DNA of 12,720 bases from Deltaproteobacteria bacterium (GTDB lineage: Bacteria; Myxococcota_A; UBA796; UBA2385). Below are positions 1 through 7,128 of this stretch, piece by piece. Below the pieces are notes generated by a model. The model did no database searches and was not told where the DNA came from. It worked only from the letters and a program-made list of their open reading frames with translations. The stretch's first letter is position 1, and each line of letters begins with the position of its first letter. The stretch is from the NCBI GenBank assembly GCA_016845285.1, contig JAERSX010000278.1, forward strand, positions 1 through 12,720, read 5' to 3'. Position numbers and translations under genes: made by a program.

Positions 1-1721
1 ATGCCAGCCCGTTCGGACAGGAGGACCGCCGGGATGTTGCGGCTGACCCGCAAGGCCTCCCTCAGCGTGAGCGAACCACGGTAGCTGCCGTCATAGTTCC
101 GAGGCGCCCAGGTCTTCCCGTCCACGACCCGCTCGATGTAGCTGTCGTCCAGGACGGTGGCGGGCGAGAGTGAGGCGTCATCCTCGAAGGCCAGGAGCGC
201 GGTCAGGGGCTTCACGGTGCTGCCGATCTGCCGGCTGCCGTGGGTCGCACGATCGAACTGGCTGGTCGCGTAGTCGCGGCTGCCCACCAGCGCGACCACT
301 GCCCCGTCTCGTACCCGCACCACCGCGATGGCCGCCTGGGCTCCGTGGGTGGTCGGGTGGGTCTGCTCGAGCTCTGCCAGCCCCTCGACCAGAGCCCGCT
401 CGGCGAGACGTTGCAGCGCAGGCTGGATGGTGGTGTGCACGCTCACACCTCGCGCGACGACGGTCCCCTCACCCATCGCTTGCTCGATTCCCTCCACCGC
501 GGCGTCCACGGCCCAGGGGGCGCGCCGGCTCGTGCCACTCGGGTGCAGCGTCAGGGGCTCGCGCTTGAGCAGCTCGGCGTCGGCGGGCGCCAGGAAGCCC
601 ACATCGGCCATGCGGCCCAGCGCGATGTCGCGACGCTCCGTGGCGCGCTGTGGATGACGAAGCGGTGAGTAGCGGTTCGGGGCGCTGACGATGCCAGCGA
701 GGGTGGCAGCCTCCCCGACCTCCAGACGCTCGGCGGGCTTGCCGAAGTAGGCCCTCGCGGCCTGATCGATGCCACAGATGGCCACGCCCCCCGCCTGCCC
801 CAGGTAGATCTCGTTGAGGTACAGCTCCAGGATGTCGTCCTTGGAGCGCCGGGCCTCCAGGGCCATGGCCAAGACCGCTTCTCTCGCCTTGCGCTCCAGC
901 GTGCGTTCCTGCGTGAGGAAGAGGTTCTTGACGACCTGTTGGGTCAGGGTCGAGCCCCCCTGGGCGGTGCTACCGCGCCAGGCATTGACCAGCAGGGCCC
1001 GTGCGATGCCCAAGGGATCGAGCCCCTCGTGGTCATAGAAGCGCGCATCCTCCATGGCGAGGACCGCCTGACTGACGTGCGGAGGCACGTCAGCCAAGGA
1101 GATCACACGACGCGCCTCGTTGTCTCCGCCCCGCACCCCCGCCAGCTCAGCCGGCGCGAATGTGGCATGAGAGCCAGGGCTGACCGACGAGATCCGGTCC
1201 CCGCTGAAGGTGAGGAGCACGTCCCCCGCCTTCGCGGTGCCCCCTGGCCAGCTTCCCTCGGCAACCTTGACGAGGATGGCGTCCGACACGACCTCGAAGT
1301 CACCCGGAGCCTGCGCGCGCGAGACACGGGCGTAGCCCGCAGCTTGCAGATCGGTCGCGAGGTCCTCCGGGGAAAGGCGGAGGCCCGTCCACAGCTCCAT
1401 GGGCGCACTCATCACCCGCCCGGAACTGGACCAGACCTGCCCGCTCAGCAGCTCTTCGACATCGTGTACGGCCTGGTGGTACTGAACCGCCACCACCACA
1501 GACGCGCCCAGCGCAGCGCCCAGGCCGACCACCACCGTCCACTTGGCGGCCCAGCGTGTGGCGCGTCGAAGGGGGGAGTTGGCCTTCGCCACCTTGCGGG
1601 CCCGGGACTTCTTCGCCTTGCGGCTCGCCACCCTCCGCTTGGACTTGCGCGCCTTGGAGGCAGCTCGGCCCTTTCCCTTGACGGGGCGCCTGGTCTTTCG
1701 AGCCGGGGGCTTACGGGCCAC
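1..1721 (-). CDS. mrcB: Penicillin-binding protein 1B-like bifunctional peptidoglycan glycosyltransferase/transpeptidase (3' end cut by window edge)
   Basis: Polymerises lipid II into glycan strands (GT51) and cross-links stem peptides (transpeptidase) on the outer face of the inner membrane. The GTG start at 1721 is fixed by an in-frame TAG 9 bases upstream; 573 codons are visible. Order: a very basic cytoplasmic tail (residues 1-60, about half Lys/Arg), one membrane anchor (about 61-80), a UB2H-like domain typical of PBP1B (about 100-185, beginning GRVMSAPMELWTGL), then GT51 with EDARFYDHEG (catalytic Glu224), GGSTLTQQVVKN (256-266), RKAREAV (277-283), ILELYLNEIYLG (297-308) and AARAYFGK. 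The transpeptidase begins at about 465, with the nucleophile in STVK (Ser501, Lys504) and SRN (560-562). The KTG motif and C terminus lie outside the window, so completeness cannot be judged. It is last in a minus-strand run, 58 bases after the 208-aa exported protein. The UB2H region favours PBP1B over PBP1A; in E. coli UB2H binds the lipoprotein activator LpoB. Confidence 0.93.
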   Translation of the reverse strand, partial: MARKPPARKTRRPVKGKGRAASKARKSKRRVASRKAKKSRARKVAKANSPLRRATRWAAKWTVVVGLGAALGASVVVAVQYHQAVHDVEELLSGQVWSSSGRVMSAPMELWTGLRLSPEDLATDLQAAGYARVSRAQAPGDFEVVSDAILVKVAEGSWPGGTAKAGDVLLTFSGDRISSVSPGSHATFAPAELAGVRGGDNEARRVISLADVPPHVSQAVLAMEDARFYDHEGLDPLGIARALLVNAWRGSTAQGGSTLTQQVVKNLFLTQERTLERKAREAVLAMALEARRSKDDILELYLNEIYLGQAGGVAICGIDQAARAYFGKPAERLEVGEAATLAGIVSAPNRYSPLRHPQRATERRDIALGRMADVGFLAPADAELLKREPLTLHPSGTSRRAPWAVDAAVEGIEQAMGEGTVVARGVSVHTTIQPALQRLAERALVEGLAELEQTHPTTHGAQAAIAVVRVRDGAVVALVGSRDYATSQFDRATHGSRQIGSTVKPLTALLAFEDDASLSPATVLDDSYIERVVDGKTWAPRNYDGSYRGSLTLREALRVSRNIPAVLLSERAG

Positions 1722-1779
1722 GTTGAGATCCTAGATACGATCTCAGTGTAGCCGTTGTCAGGTCAAGGACCCACAGCCC

Positions 1780-2406
1780 TCACTTCTTCTTTTTCTTCTT
1801 GGGCGGCTGGAAGTCGCCGAAGTAAACCGCGGCCTCGATGCCGAACTGCGGATAGAAGCCGCCGGTCACCTCGGTGGTGTTGCCCCCATTGCCCGTGTAC
1901 TCCTGGATGAGCGGATGGGGGTAGACCAGGAAGAAGCCGAGCTCGTAGGCCTGGGTCTTCGTTCGGTACTGACCCGTCACGTGGGCGCGCGCGATCAGCG
2001 TGCCCATGACGAGCTCTTGATCGCCATCGTTGGCGGAACCGAAGCGCTGGCTGCCAAAACCCAGCCCACCACCGCCCAGGGCCCGAAAGCCGCTCTGTCC
2101 GATGAGCTTCTTGTCCACCTCGAGGGTGAACTGGGTGTCCTTCCAAGCACTACCGGCCATGCCCATCTTGAGACGCGCCGCCCCCCGATACTCACGATCC
2201 AGGTAGGCCTGGGCCCGAACACCGATGCCGATGTCGCCGCGAACGGAGTCAACGTTTCCGTCTGCCTCTTCTGGAACCGCGGAGGGGTAGCGGGCGGGTA
2301 GCGCGATGGTGGAGAGGACGGGACCGACGCCCCACATGATGGGACCCTTGGAGGCCGCCTCGGCAGTGGGGCCAGCCGCCATGGCAAGCAACAGGGGGAA
2401 CATCAT
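1780..2406 (-). CDS. Exported protein of unknown function, possible small outer-membrane beta-barrel
   Basis: 208 aa, no family recognised. The N terminus MMFPLLLAMAAGPTAEAA looks like a short Sec signal peptide with cleavage near residue 18, although it lacks the usual basic n-region. The rest is rich in Gly and alternating hydrophobic/polar residues (for example GDIGIGVRAQAYL, LIARAHVTGQYR, YELGFFLVYP, FGIEAAVYFGDF), as in amphipathic beta strands, so a small barrel or periplasmic beta protein is a reasonable inference. It ends abruptly in PP followed by six lysines. The start ATG overlaps the stop of the upstream 214-aa gene in an ATGA (2403-2406), so the two are probably translationally coupled; mrcB follows 58 bases downstream. 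A second ATG is the very next codon. Function unknown. Confidence 0.75.
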   Translation of the reverse strand: MMFPLLLAMAAGPTAEAASKGPIMWGVGPVLSTIALPARYPSAVPEEADGNVDSVRGDIGIGVRAQAYLDREYRGAARLKMGMAGSAWKDTQFTLEVDKKLIGQSGFRALGGGGLGFGSQRFGSANDGDQELVMGTLIARAHVTGQYRTKTQAYELGFFLVYPHPLIQEYTGNGGNTTEVTGGFYPQFGIEAAVYFGDFQPPKKKKKK

Positions 2407-3047
2407 TCCTCTTTCTCCTTCTCAGGGGTGGGCACGGGCACCGATCCGGGCGTCTCTCGGTAGATGATCACCGGGTCGATGAGCCCTTGACGTCGCATCC
2501 GGGGAGAAACTTCAATCCGAACGCTCACGCCGGGCTCCACCTTGAAGGGCTGAGCCGCGAACACGTAGGCCCCCTTGGGCAACATGCCCGCGAAGATGCC
2601 GTCCACCTTGGCCGATGCCACAGCCGCCTCCACCGCCTTGCGGGCGTTGGGGTCGAAGGGCATGAGCTCCGGCTCGAGCACCGCGCTCCGACTGGGCACG
2701 CTCACCAGCTCGACATGGCCGTAGTGGGCGTCGATGTCCCACAGCCAGTCCACCACCTCTTTCGAGGGCTCCAGCTTCGCTGCCTCCTTGAGGCGTCGGT
2801 AGGAGGCAAGAACGTTACCGAGCTCTCGTGCCGCATAGGCGCCGTGAAGCAAGTCGTCGAAGGTGAGGACGGTCTCGAGCTTCTCCAGCTCTTTGTACTT
2901 CCGCTCGACCCCTTGCCAGACCTGACGTTGGGCGAGCTTCTCCATCTCGTCACTCAGACGCTCGTGTTCGGCCTGGATTGCGTCCTTGGCAAAAACTTGC
3001 CCACACGAGAGGACGAAGATGAGGAGGGCGCGCAGGAGCATGGGCAT
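2403..3047 (-). CDS. Exported protein with helical N-terminal half and PEGA-like C-terminal half, unknown function
   Basis: 214 aa. The N terminus MPMLLRALLIFVLSCGQVFA is a signal peptide; signal peptidase I cleavage after VFA (residue 20) fits, while VLSC at 12-15 is a weak lipobox, so a lipoprotein cannot be excluded. Residues 22-110 are helical and charged (ERLSDEMEKLAQ, YKELEKLETV, LASYRRLKEAAKLEPS), resembling one or two TPR-like units. Residues 145-182 (GIFAGMLPKGAYVFAAQPFKV, then a short beta stretch) look like a small beta domain of PEGA type. The tail is acidic (EKEKEE). It is first in the minus-strand run and overlaps the next exported gene by four bases, so the two products probably act together in the envelope. 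A second in-frame ATG at 3041 is an alternative start. I do not recognise a named family. Confidence 0.75.
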   Translation of the reverse strand: MPMLLRALLIFVLSCGQVFAKDAIQAEHERLSDEMEKLAQRQVWQGVERKYKELEKLETVLTFDDLLHGAYAARELGNVLASYRRLKEAAKLEPSKEVVDWLWDIDAHYGHVELVSVPSRSAVLEPELMPFDPNARKAVEAAVASAKVDGIFAGMLPKGAYVFAAQPFKVEPGVSVRIEVSPRMRRQGLIDPVIIYRETPGSVPVPTPEKEKEE

Positions 3048-3214
3048 CGGGGGCGACTCTTACCGACTCGGGTCGGCGGATCAACCCCCGCGCCCCAAGT
3101 GCCCTTCCCTACGGGACCGTCTCACGCAGACATATTTCGGGCCGACGGGCAGGTAGCGACTCTGGCGGGGGGCGCGTCGCCCTTGCACAAGGCCCGGCGC
3201 GTTACGCGACCGGC
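3048..3214. promoter_or_regulatory. Divergent intergenic region between envelope operon and phosphopantetheinyl transferase gene
   Basis: 167 bases separating genes that point away from each other, so promoters for both directions should lie here. I can see an inverted repeat CCGAC-TCGG-GTCGG at 3063-3076, close to the start of the minus-strand gene, and an AT-richer patch (ACATATTT, about 3128-3135). No clear paired -35/-10 hexamers can be named for either direction. The true start of the plus-strand gene could lie slightly upstream of 3215, as its frame stays open. Confidence 0.35.
3063..3076. repeat. Short inverted repeat, possible operator
   Basis: CCGACTCGGGTCGG: 5-base arms (CCGAC/GTCGG) around a TCGG centre, lying 16 to 29 bases upstream of the ATG at 3047. 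The position fits an operator or a 5' leader hairpin for the minus-strand exported-protein operon. In GC-rich DNA an arm of this length can arise by chance, so this is only a candidate. Confidence 0.25.
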
Positions 3215-3892
3215 GTGTCTACGTTCGCGGTCGCATTCAAGATTGCCCTGCAACATGGTCTGGTCGTCGGGGTGGACTTGCCAGGTACGGGCGCCGCCGT
3301 CGACGAGGAGTTCTTCGAGCTCCTCCACCCAGAGGAAGCGGCGCATGCGCGCACCCTGCGTGGCTTTCGACAGGAACAGTTCGTGGGGGGTCGCTTGGCG
3401 CTGCGCAGCGCATGTGCCGGCCTGGGGCGCACCGTAGGTCCCATTCTGGTGGGCCCCCGTGGCGAGCCGCTGCTGTCGGCAGGGCTCTGCGGCTCGATCA
3501 GCCACAAGCGACACCTCGCGGTGGCTCTGGCCGCCCGCGACACCGGAGGGAGCATCGGCGTCGACTTCGAAGAGCTCGACCAACCCCGCATGGGCGTCGC
3601 CGGCAAGGTGCTCCGACCCGCCGAGCTGAGCGCGGTCATGGCCCTTCCCGAAGAACGGCAGTGGACCGCAACCGTGACCCGCTTCAGCCTCAAGGAAGCC
3701 GTGTACAAGGCGCTCGCCCCACGTCTCCAGCGCTTCATCGACTTCTCCGAGGCCGAGGTCGAGCCCGACACCGATGGCCAGGCCCAGATCCGCCTCCACC
3801 TGGCCTCCGGACCCGTGCCCGTCGACGTCGAGGCACGTTACGTGTGGGCCGCACGTGGCATCCTGACAACGGTGCGCGCCCGCTGGGCCTGA
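3215..3892 (+). CDS. 4'-phosphopantetheinyl transferase (EntD/Sfp superfamily)
   Basis: Transfers the 4'-phosphopantetheine arm of CoA to a serine on carrier proteins (acyl, peptidyl or aryl carrier domains), converting them to holo form; a cytoplasmic Mg-dependent enzyme. 225 aa, the normal size. The three family motifs are present: EPLLSAGLCGSISHKRH (84-100, with GSISHKR), IGVDFEE (114-120; Asp117 and Glu119 are the expected metal ligands) and FSLKEAVYKAL (157-167; Glu161 and Lys165). The GSISH and FSLKE forms fit the EntD-like branch that serves secondary metabolite synthases better than AcpS. The start is GTG with no strong ribosome binding site, and the frame is open further upstream, so the start is uncertain. 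No carrier-protein or synthase gene lies in the window, so the substrate is unknown. It heads the plus-strand group with the sigma-like protein 54 bases downstream. Confidence 0.92.
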   Translation: MSTFAVAFKIALQHGLVVGVDLPGTGAAVDEEFFELLHPEEAAHARTLRGFRQEQFVGGRLALRSACAGLGRTVGPILVGPRGEPLLSAGLCGSISHKRHLAVALAARDTGGSIGVDFEELDQPRMGVAGKVLRPAELSAVMALPEERQWTATVTRFSLKEAVYKALAPRLQRFIDFSEAEVEPDTDGQAQIRLHLASGPVPVDVEARYVWAARGILTTVRARWA

Positions 3893-3932
3893 ACCATCGA
3901 GCAGGGTGTACCTTGGAAGGCACCGCGGCAGC

Positions 3933-3938
3933 AGAGGT
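3933..3938 (+). promoter_or_regulatory. Ribosome binding site for the tail-anchored protein gene
   Basis: AGAGGT lies 8 bases before the ATG at 3947, a good spacing, and supports that start over internal alternatives. Confidence 0.5.
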
Positions 3939-3946
3939 CGAGAGGC

Positions 3947-4804
3947 ATGTCGGACAAGGCTGATCAGGACGTTCAGAAGCTGTTCAAGCGCTGGCGCAGC
4001 GGAGATCCCGCAGCGGGTCAGGTCATGGCACAGCGCTTCAGCGACTGGTACTACGCCATCACGACGGTGCGACTCGGCGATGCCCGTGGTCGGGGGCCCC
4101 TCGAGCGCGCCTGCAACTCCTTCGCGCAGGGCATCGTGGGGGTCAGCAAGTCGAGCGAGCTCATAGACTGGGCCCACAGTCTGGTGGCCAAGGAGCTCGC
4201 CGAGGCCGGGAGCCGCGTAGAGGGAGGAGACTTCCCCAACGCCCTCACCGACAACCGCTCCCCCAGCGAGCTGCTCCAGCAGGTGGGCGGCAAGATGTCG
4301 CCGGAGGAGCTCAGGCTTCTCAACTATGCCTACGGTCACACCGCCGACCTCGACACCCTGACCGCCGAAGCGGAGGCTCAGGGCGGCATGCCCCTGAGCT
4401 TGCTTCGAGCGCGCTACACCCTCAAGCGTCACCTCCGCGACAGCGCAAACGTGCCCTTGTCGGTGGCCCCGGAAGATCCCAACCTCGACCTCGCCCCCCT
4501 TCCCCTCTACGAGGCCGGCCGGATGGAGACTGACGAGGAGGAAGACTTCTTCGAGCAGTGGCTCATCAGCGATCTGGTGCTCTGCCAGGACGTCGCCGAG
4601 TTCGCCACCTTCTCGCACGCGCTCCGGGCCGGTGCCCTGGCAAGTGTACGCGGCGCCCAAGCGTCCGCCCCCGATGCCCAGCTCGACTCACCCAAGCGGG
4701 GCGGTGGAGCAGGCAACAAGATCATCATGGTGCTGGGCTTCCTCGTCGCACTCGGAGTGCTCGCTGTTCTGGTCGTGGGCATCGCACTCATCTACATGAG
4801 CTAG
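3947..4804 (+). CDS. Tail-anchored membrane protein with sigma-factor-like N-terminal region, unknown function
   Basis: 285 aa. Residues 8-35 (VQKLFKRWRSGDPAAGQVMAQ and on) resemble the start of ECF sigma region 2 (the LxxRWRxGDxxA pattern). Residues 117-165 (MSPEELRLLNYAYG, then LTAEAEAQGG, then LLRARYTLKRHLRD) have the spacing of a region 4 helix-turn-helix. Both matches are loose: the acidic -10 recognition helix is poorly preserved, so true sigma activity is doubtful. Residues 176-200 are a Pro/acidic linker. The C terminus is one hydrophobic helix (about 258-284) ending IYMS at the last residue, preceded by basic PKRGGGAGNK, so the protein should be tail-anchored with its bulk in the cytoplasm. 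The TPR gene starts 8 bases after the stop, indicating co-transcription. Alternatives are an unrelated helical protein or a membrane-tethered regulator. The CDS is secure; the function is not. Confidence 0.8.
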   Translation: MSDKADQDVQKLFKRWRSGDPAAGQVMAQRFSDWYYAITTVRLGDARGRGPLERACNSFAQGIVGVSKSSELIDWAHSLVAKELAEAGSRVEGGDFPNALTDNRSPSELLQQVGGKMSPEELRLLNYAYGHTADLDTLTAEAEAQGGMPLSLLRARYTLKRHLRDSANVPLSVAPEDPNLDLAPLPLYEAGRMETDEEEDFFEQWLISDLVLCQDVAEFATFSHALRAGALASVRGAQASAPDAQLDSPKRGGGAGNKIIMVLGFLVALGVLAVLVVGIALIYMS

Positions 4805-4811
4805 CTCAGCA

Positions 4812-5660
4812 GTGCCCGACGACGCCGCCACGGGACCCTGGATCTTCGACGCCGAGACTCTCCTCGCCTTGCGCCTGGAGAAGGCACACAAGGCGCTGGA
4901 GGACCGAAAGCCCCACCAGGCCCTGGTCGAAGCGGAGGAGCTCCTCGAGGAGGACCCCTTTCACCTGGGCGCCCTCGCTGTGGTGGGCCGCGCGGGGCTC
5001 GAGATGGGCGACGCCATGTTGGCCGCAGAGGCATTCGAACGCCTCGTCGATGCCGACCCCACCACCATCGAGCCCCGCATCGGCCTCGCTGCAGCACGCT
5101 TCGAGACGGTCGACTTCCCCGCGTCTCTCGCGCTCGCCAATCAGGTGGTCGCCGCCGCGCCTGAGCGTGCAGAGGGCTGGTACTACCGTGGCCTCTCCCA
5201 GCAGCGGCTTGGCGACACTGCAGGCGCCCGCGTCTCCCTGGAACGTGCCCATGCTGCGGCCCCCGACGGGTACCCGCTGCCCAAGAGCGTGGGCGCACGC
5301 ACCTGGCGAGTCGTCCTGAAGAGTGCCCTGGCGAGCCTCCCCGGCCCAGTCCGGTCCTTCTACGGACCGGTGCCCTTCCGGTGGGAGAACCTGCCAGAGG
5401 CGAGCCGTCTCTTGGCCACCGATCCACCAACGAGCCCGTTCATCTCGCTGCTCTTGCAGGGTGCTCCTGCCGAAGAGGGCGACCCCTGGACTCAGCGCCC
5501 GGATCGGGCCGTGCTGTTCCGCGACAACCTGAACTGGCCGCCCGGCAACGTGGACACGCTGGTCTGGCGCCTCCGACAGGCACTGCTGGCGGAGGCGATC
5601 CACTGGCTCGGAATCGAAGACACCGAGGACTGGCTGGCGAACAGCCCCCCTCCTCCCTGA
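4812..5660 (+). CDS. TPR protein with C-terminal Zincin_1-like (minimal metallopeptidase) domain lacking the first HExxH histidine
   Basis: 282 aa from a GTG, 7 bases after the preceding stop; no clear Shine-Dalgarno, so it probably relies on coupling. Residues 20-150 hold three to four TPR units (KALEDRKPHQALVEAEELLE; AGLEMGDAMLAAEAFERLVD; GLSQQRLGDTAGARVSLERA). Residues 180-275 follow the layout of the small metallopeptidase family Zincin_1 (DUF1025, PF06262): a substrate-side segment around LLQGAPAEE, the RPDRAVLFRDNL strand (229-240), then the helix normally carrying HExxHxxG. Here that helix reads LLAEAIHWLGI (258-268): Glu261 and His264 remain but the first histidine is Ala260, so the zinc site is probably lost. 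No signal peptide, so cytoplasmic. Likely role: a TPR scaffold with a non-catalytic zincin fold working with the tail-anchored neighbour (inference). The family assignment is by pattern only. Confidence 0.78.
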   Translation: MPDDAATGPWIFDAETLLALRLEKAHKALEDRKPHQALVEAEELLEEDPFHLGALAVVGRAGLEMGDAMLAAEAFERLVDADPTTIEPRIGLAAARFETVDFPASLALANQVVAAAPERAEGWYYRGLSQQRLGDTAGARVSLERAHAAAPDGYPLPKSVGARTWRVVLKSALASLPGPVRSFYGPVPFRWENLPEASRLLATDPPTSPFISLLLQGAPAEEGDPWTQRPDRAVLFRDNLNWPPGNVDTLVWRLRQALLAEAIHWLGIEDTEDWLANSPPPP

Positions 5661-5688
5661 GCGGCTCGCAGCGGCATGCGGTGTTGCC

Positions 5689-7128
5689 TCAGCGCGCCGA
5701 TACGCTGATGAGGCCCACGTTCCGATCACCGGCCTCATTCTCGAGATCATTGTCGTAGCTGACACGCAGGCGGTGGGGTCCGGGCAACAGGGTCACACCC
5801 AACCCCATTCGCTGGCGGCCCTCGGGCACCTCGAGCCGGGTGAGGCCACGCCCGTCGACCTCGACCAGGAGACGTGGATTGCCGAAGTAGGACTCGGCCC
5901 ACAGCTCGAAGACCAGCTCGGCCAGGGGCTCGTTGGCGTGAAAGACCATCGAACGCGACTGATTGGCGTAGAAGTCCCAGTCGAGGCGGGCGAGACCAGG
6001 GAGGCGAGGCATGCCATCTGGAACCTCGGTGATGCTCACAGGATCCTCGATGCGCTCGAGGCGACTGAAGAGCACCAGGTACCAAGCGACCGTGCTGTGG
6101 TGGCGATTGCGGAAGAGCAGACGACGCCCCTGTCCTCCGTGACCGTGAGCCTCGAGCCAGTGGGCCGCCTCGACCAGCTCCTCTGGCCCCAGGCCTGCGC
6201 CGAGCGGGTCCCAGCCGCTGCCGAGGGCACTCTCCAAGCCCGCGTCATCCGCGACATGTCGCCCCAGCTCGTGCCAGCGGGGGCGCTCTTCGAGGCCCGC
6301 GCGAGCGAGGTCGGGCGAGGATGCGATGGCGTCGAAGTGGGAGTCCTCTACACCGCGAGCCACGTACTCTCGTACTTCTTCTGGAGTCAGCGGCGGCTGA
6401 ATGGCGGCATCGACGGCGGTACCCAGGATCCAGGCACCGCTGGCGCCGAGGGCGAGGCTCGCCCACCGACTCGCGGGGACTGCGGCGGTCTGTAGCGCTA
6501 TGACCGCGCCGGCCACGACAAGAGGGATGGCGAGGGGCAGCGCCGCCGGCAAGGTCTCTTGGCCGACGACCCCCATCCGCACACCCTGGATGATGCCGAC
6601 CACCAGCACGGCCCAAGGAACCATCCGGGGGAGCGGCGAGGCGCGCAAGACCCAGGCCAGCACAGCCACGGCGACGAGGCCCTGACTGATTGGGTCGACC
6701 CGGATGTCACCCACGGCCGCGAGCCAGAGGCCGGCGCCTCCCACGGCCAGCAGAGCCGCTACGAGTGCGCCACGAACCAGGCCCTGCAGCACGGCCGCAA
6801 GCAGCGCAGCCACCACCGCGAGGACACCGACTCGCCAATGCAAGGGACCGGCCGTCGCCACGGCGACCCCCGTGCCGCCACCCCAGAGGACGGCTGCCGA
6901 AACCACACGCCACGGTGCGATCTCACGCCTCGCGTCCGAGAGCAGCCCGTCCCGAGGTTGTCCGCCAGCCGCGAGGGCTTCACGTTGCTTGGCACGCAGG
7001 CGTGCTCGTCTCTCGCGCCGCTGCGTGAGCGTCTCGGCTATCTCTACCGGCTTCCGCGGAATGGCTGCCGCTGGCCGCCTGGATGGCCGTCGTCGCCTGC
7101 GCTTGATGCGCCGGTCACTCCCACTCAA
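5689..7128 (-). CDS. Polytopic membrane protein with C-terminal CBM-like beta domain, unknown function
   Basis: 479 aa. The N terminus (residues 1-50) is extremely basic and Arg-rich (for example KRRRRRPSRR) and should stay in the cytoplasm. About seven hydrophobic helices follow between 73 and 240 (such as VVSAAVLWGGGTGVAVATAG and IPLVVAGAVIALQTAAVP). Residues 245-380 are a soluble, probably periplasmic, helical region. Residues 390-479 look like a beta sandwich resembling calcium-dependent carbohydrate-binding modules of the CBM60/CBM36 kind: a strand LVFELWAES, then LLVEVDGRGL, LPGPHRLRVSYDND and GDRNVGLISVS. The pattern of NDL(x)nGDRN near the end is typical of that group. The apparent start is TTG at 7128, overlapping the end of guaA by 14 bases, with no clear ribosome binding site; no in-frame ATG or GTG lies nearby. 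Probably co-transcribed after guaA. It ends 28 bases from the convergent TPR gene. Function unknown. Confidence 0.75.
   Translation of the reverse strand: MSGSDRRIKRRRRRPSRRPAAAIPRKPVEIAETLTQRRERRARLRAKQREALAAGGQPRDGLLSDARREIAPWRVVSAAVLWGGGTGVAVATAGPLHWRVGVLAVVAALLAAVLQGLVRGALVAALLAVGGAGLWLAAVGDIRVDPISQGLVAVAVLAWVLRASPLPRMVPWAVLVVGIIQGVRMGVVGQETLPAALPLAIPLVVAGAVIALQTAAVPASRWASLALGASGAWILGTAVDAAIQPPLTPEEVREYVARGVEDSHFDAIASSPDLARAGLEERPRWHELGRHVADDAGLESALGSGWDPLGAGLGPEELVEAAHWLEAHGHGGQGRRLLFRNRHHSTVAWYLVLFSRLERIEDPVSITEVPDGMPRLPGLARLDWDFYANQSRSMVFHANEPLAELVFELWAESYFGNPRLLVEVDGRGLTRLEVPEGRQRMGLGVTLLPGPHRLRVSYDNDLENEAGDRNVGLISVSAR

Noticed and set aside
939..1751. 270-codon open frame on the plus strand
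   Set aside because: Antisense to the GT51 and UB2H portions of the mrcB-like gene, which carries every expected motif.
2487..3437. 316-codon open frame on the plus strand
   Set aside because: Runs antisense through the 214-aa exported gene and out of frame into the phosphopantetheinyl transferase; no family features.
3122..4660. 512-codon open frame on the minus strand
   Set aside because: It is antisense to the phosphopantetheinyl transferase, which has all three family motifs, and to the tail-anchored gene. The translation is low in recognisable motifs; long antisense frames are expected in GC-rich coding DNA.
4798..4807. GAGCTAGCTC palindrome at the junction of the tail-anchored and TPR genes
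   Set aside because: Mostly coding plus the stop codon; too short to be meaningful without conservation data.
5661..5688. Possible bidirectional terminator between the convergent TPR and membrane protein genes
   Set aside because: Only 28 bases, without a stable stem followed by a T tract on either strand.
4806..5765. 319-codon open frame on the minus strand
   Set aside because: Antisense to the TPR protein and crossing into the end of the next gene; no motif or start signal.
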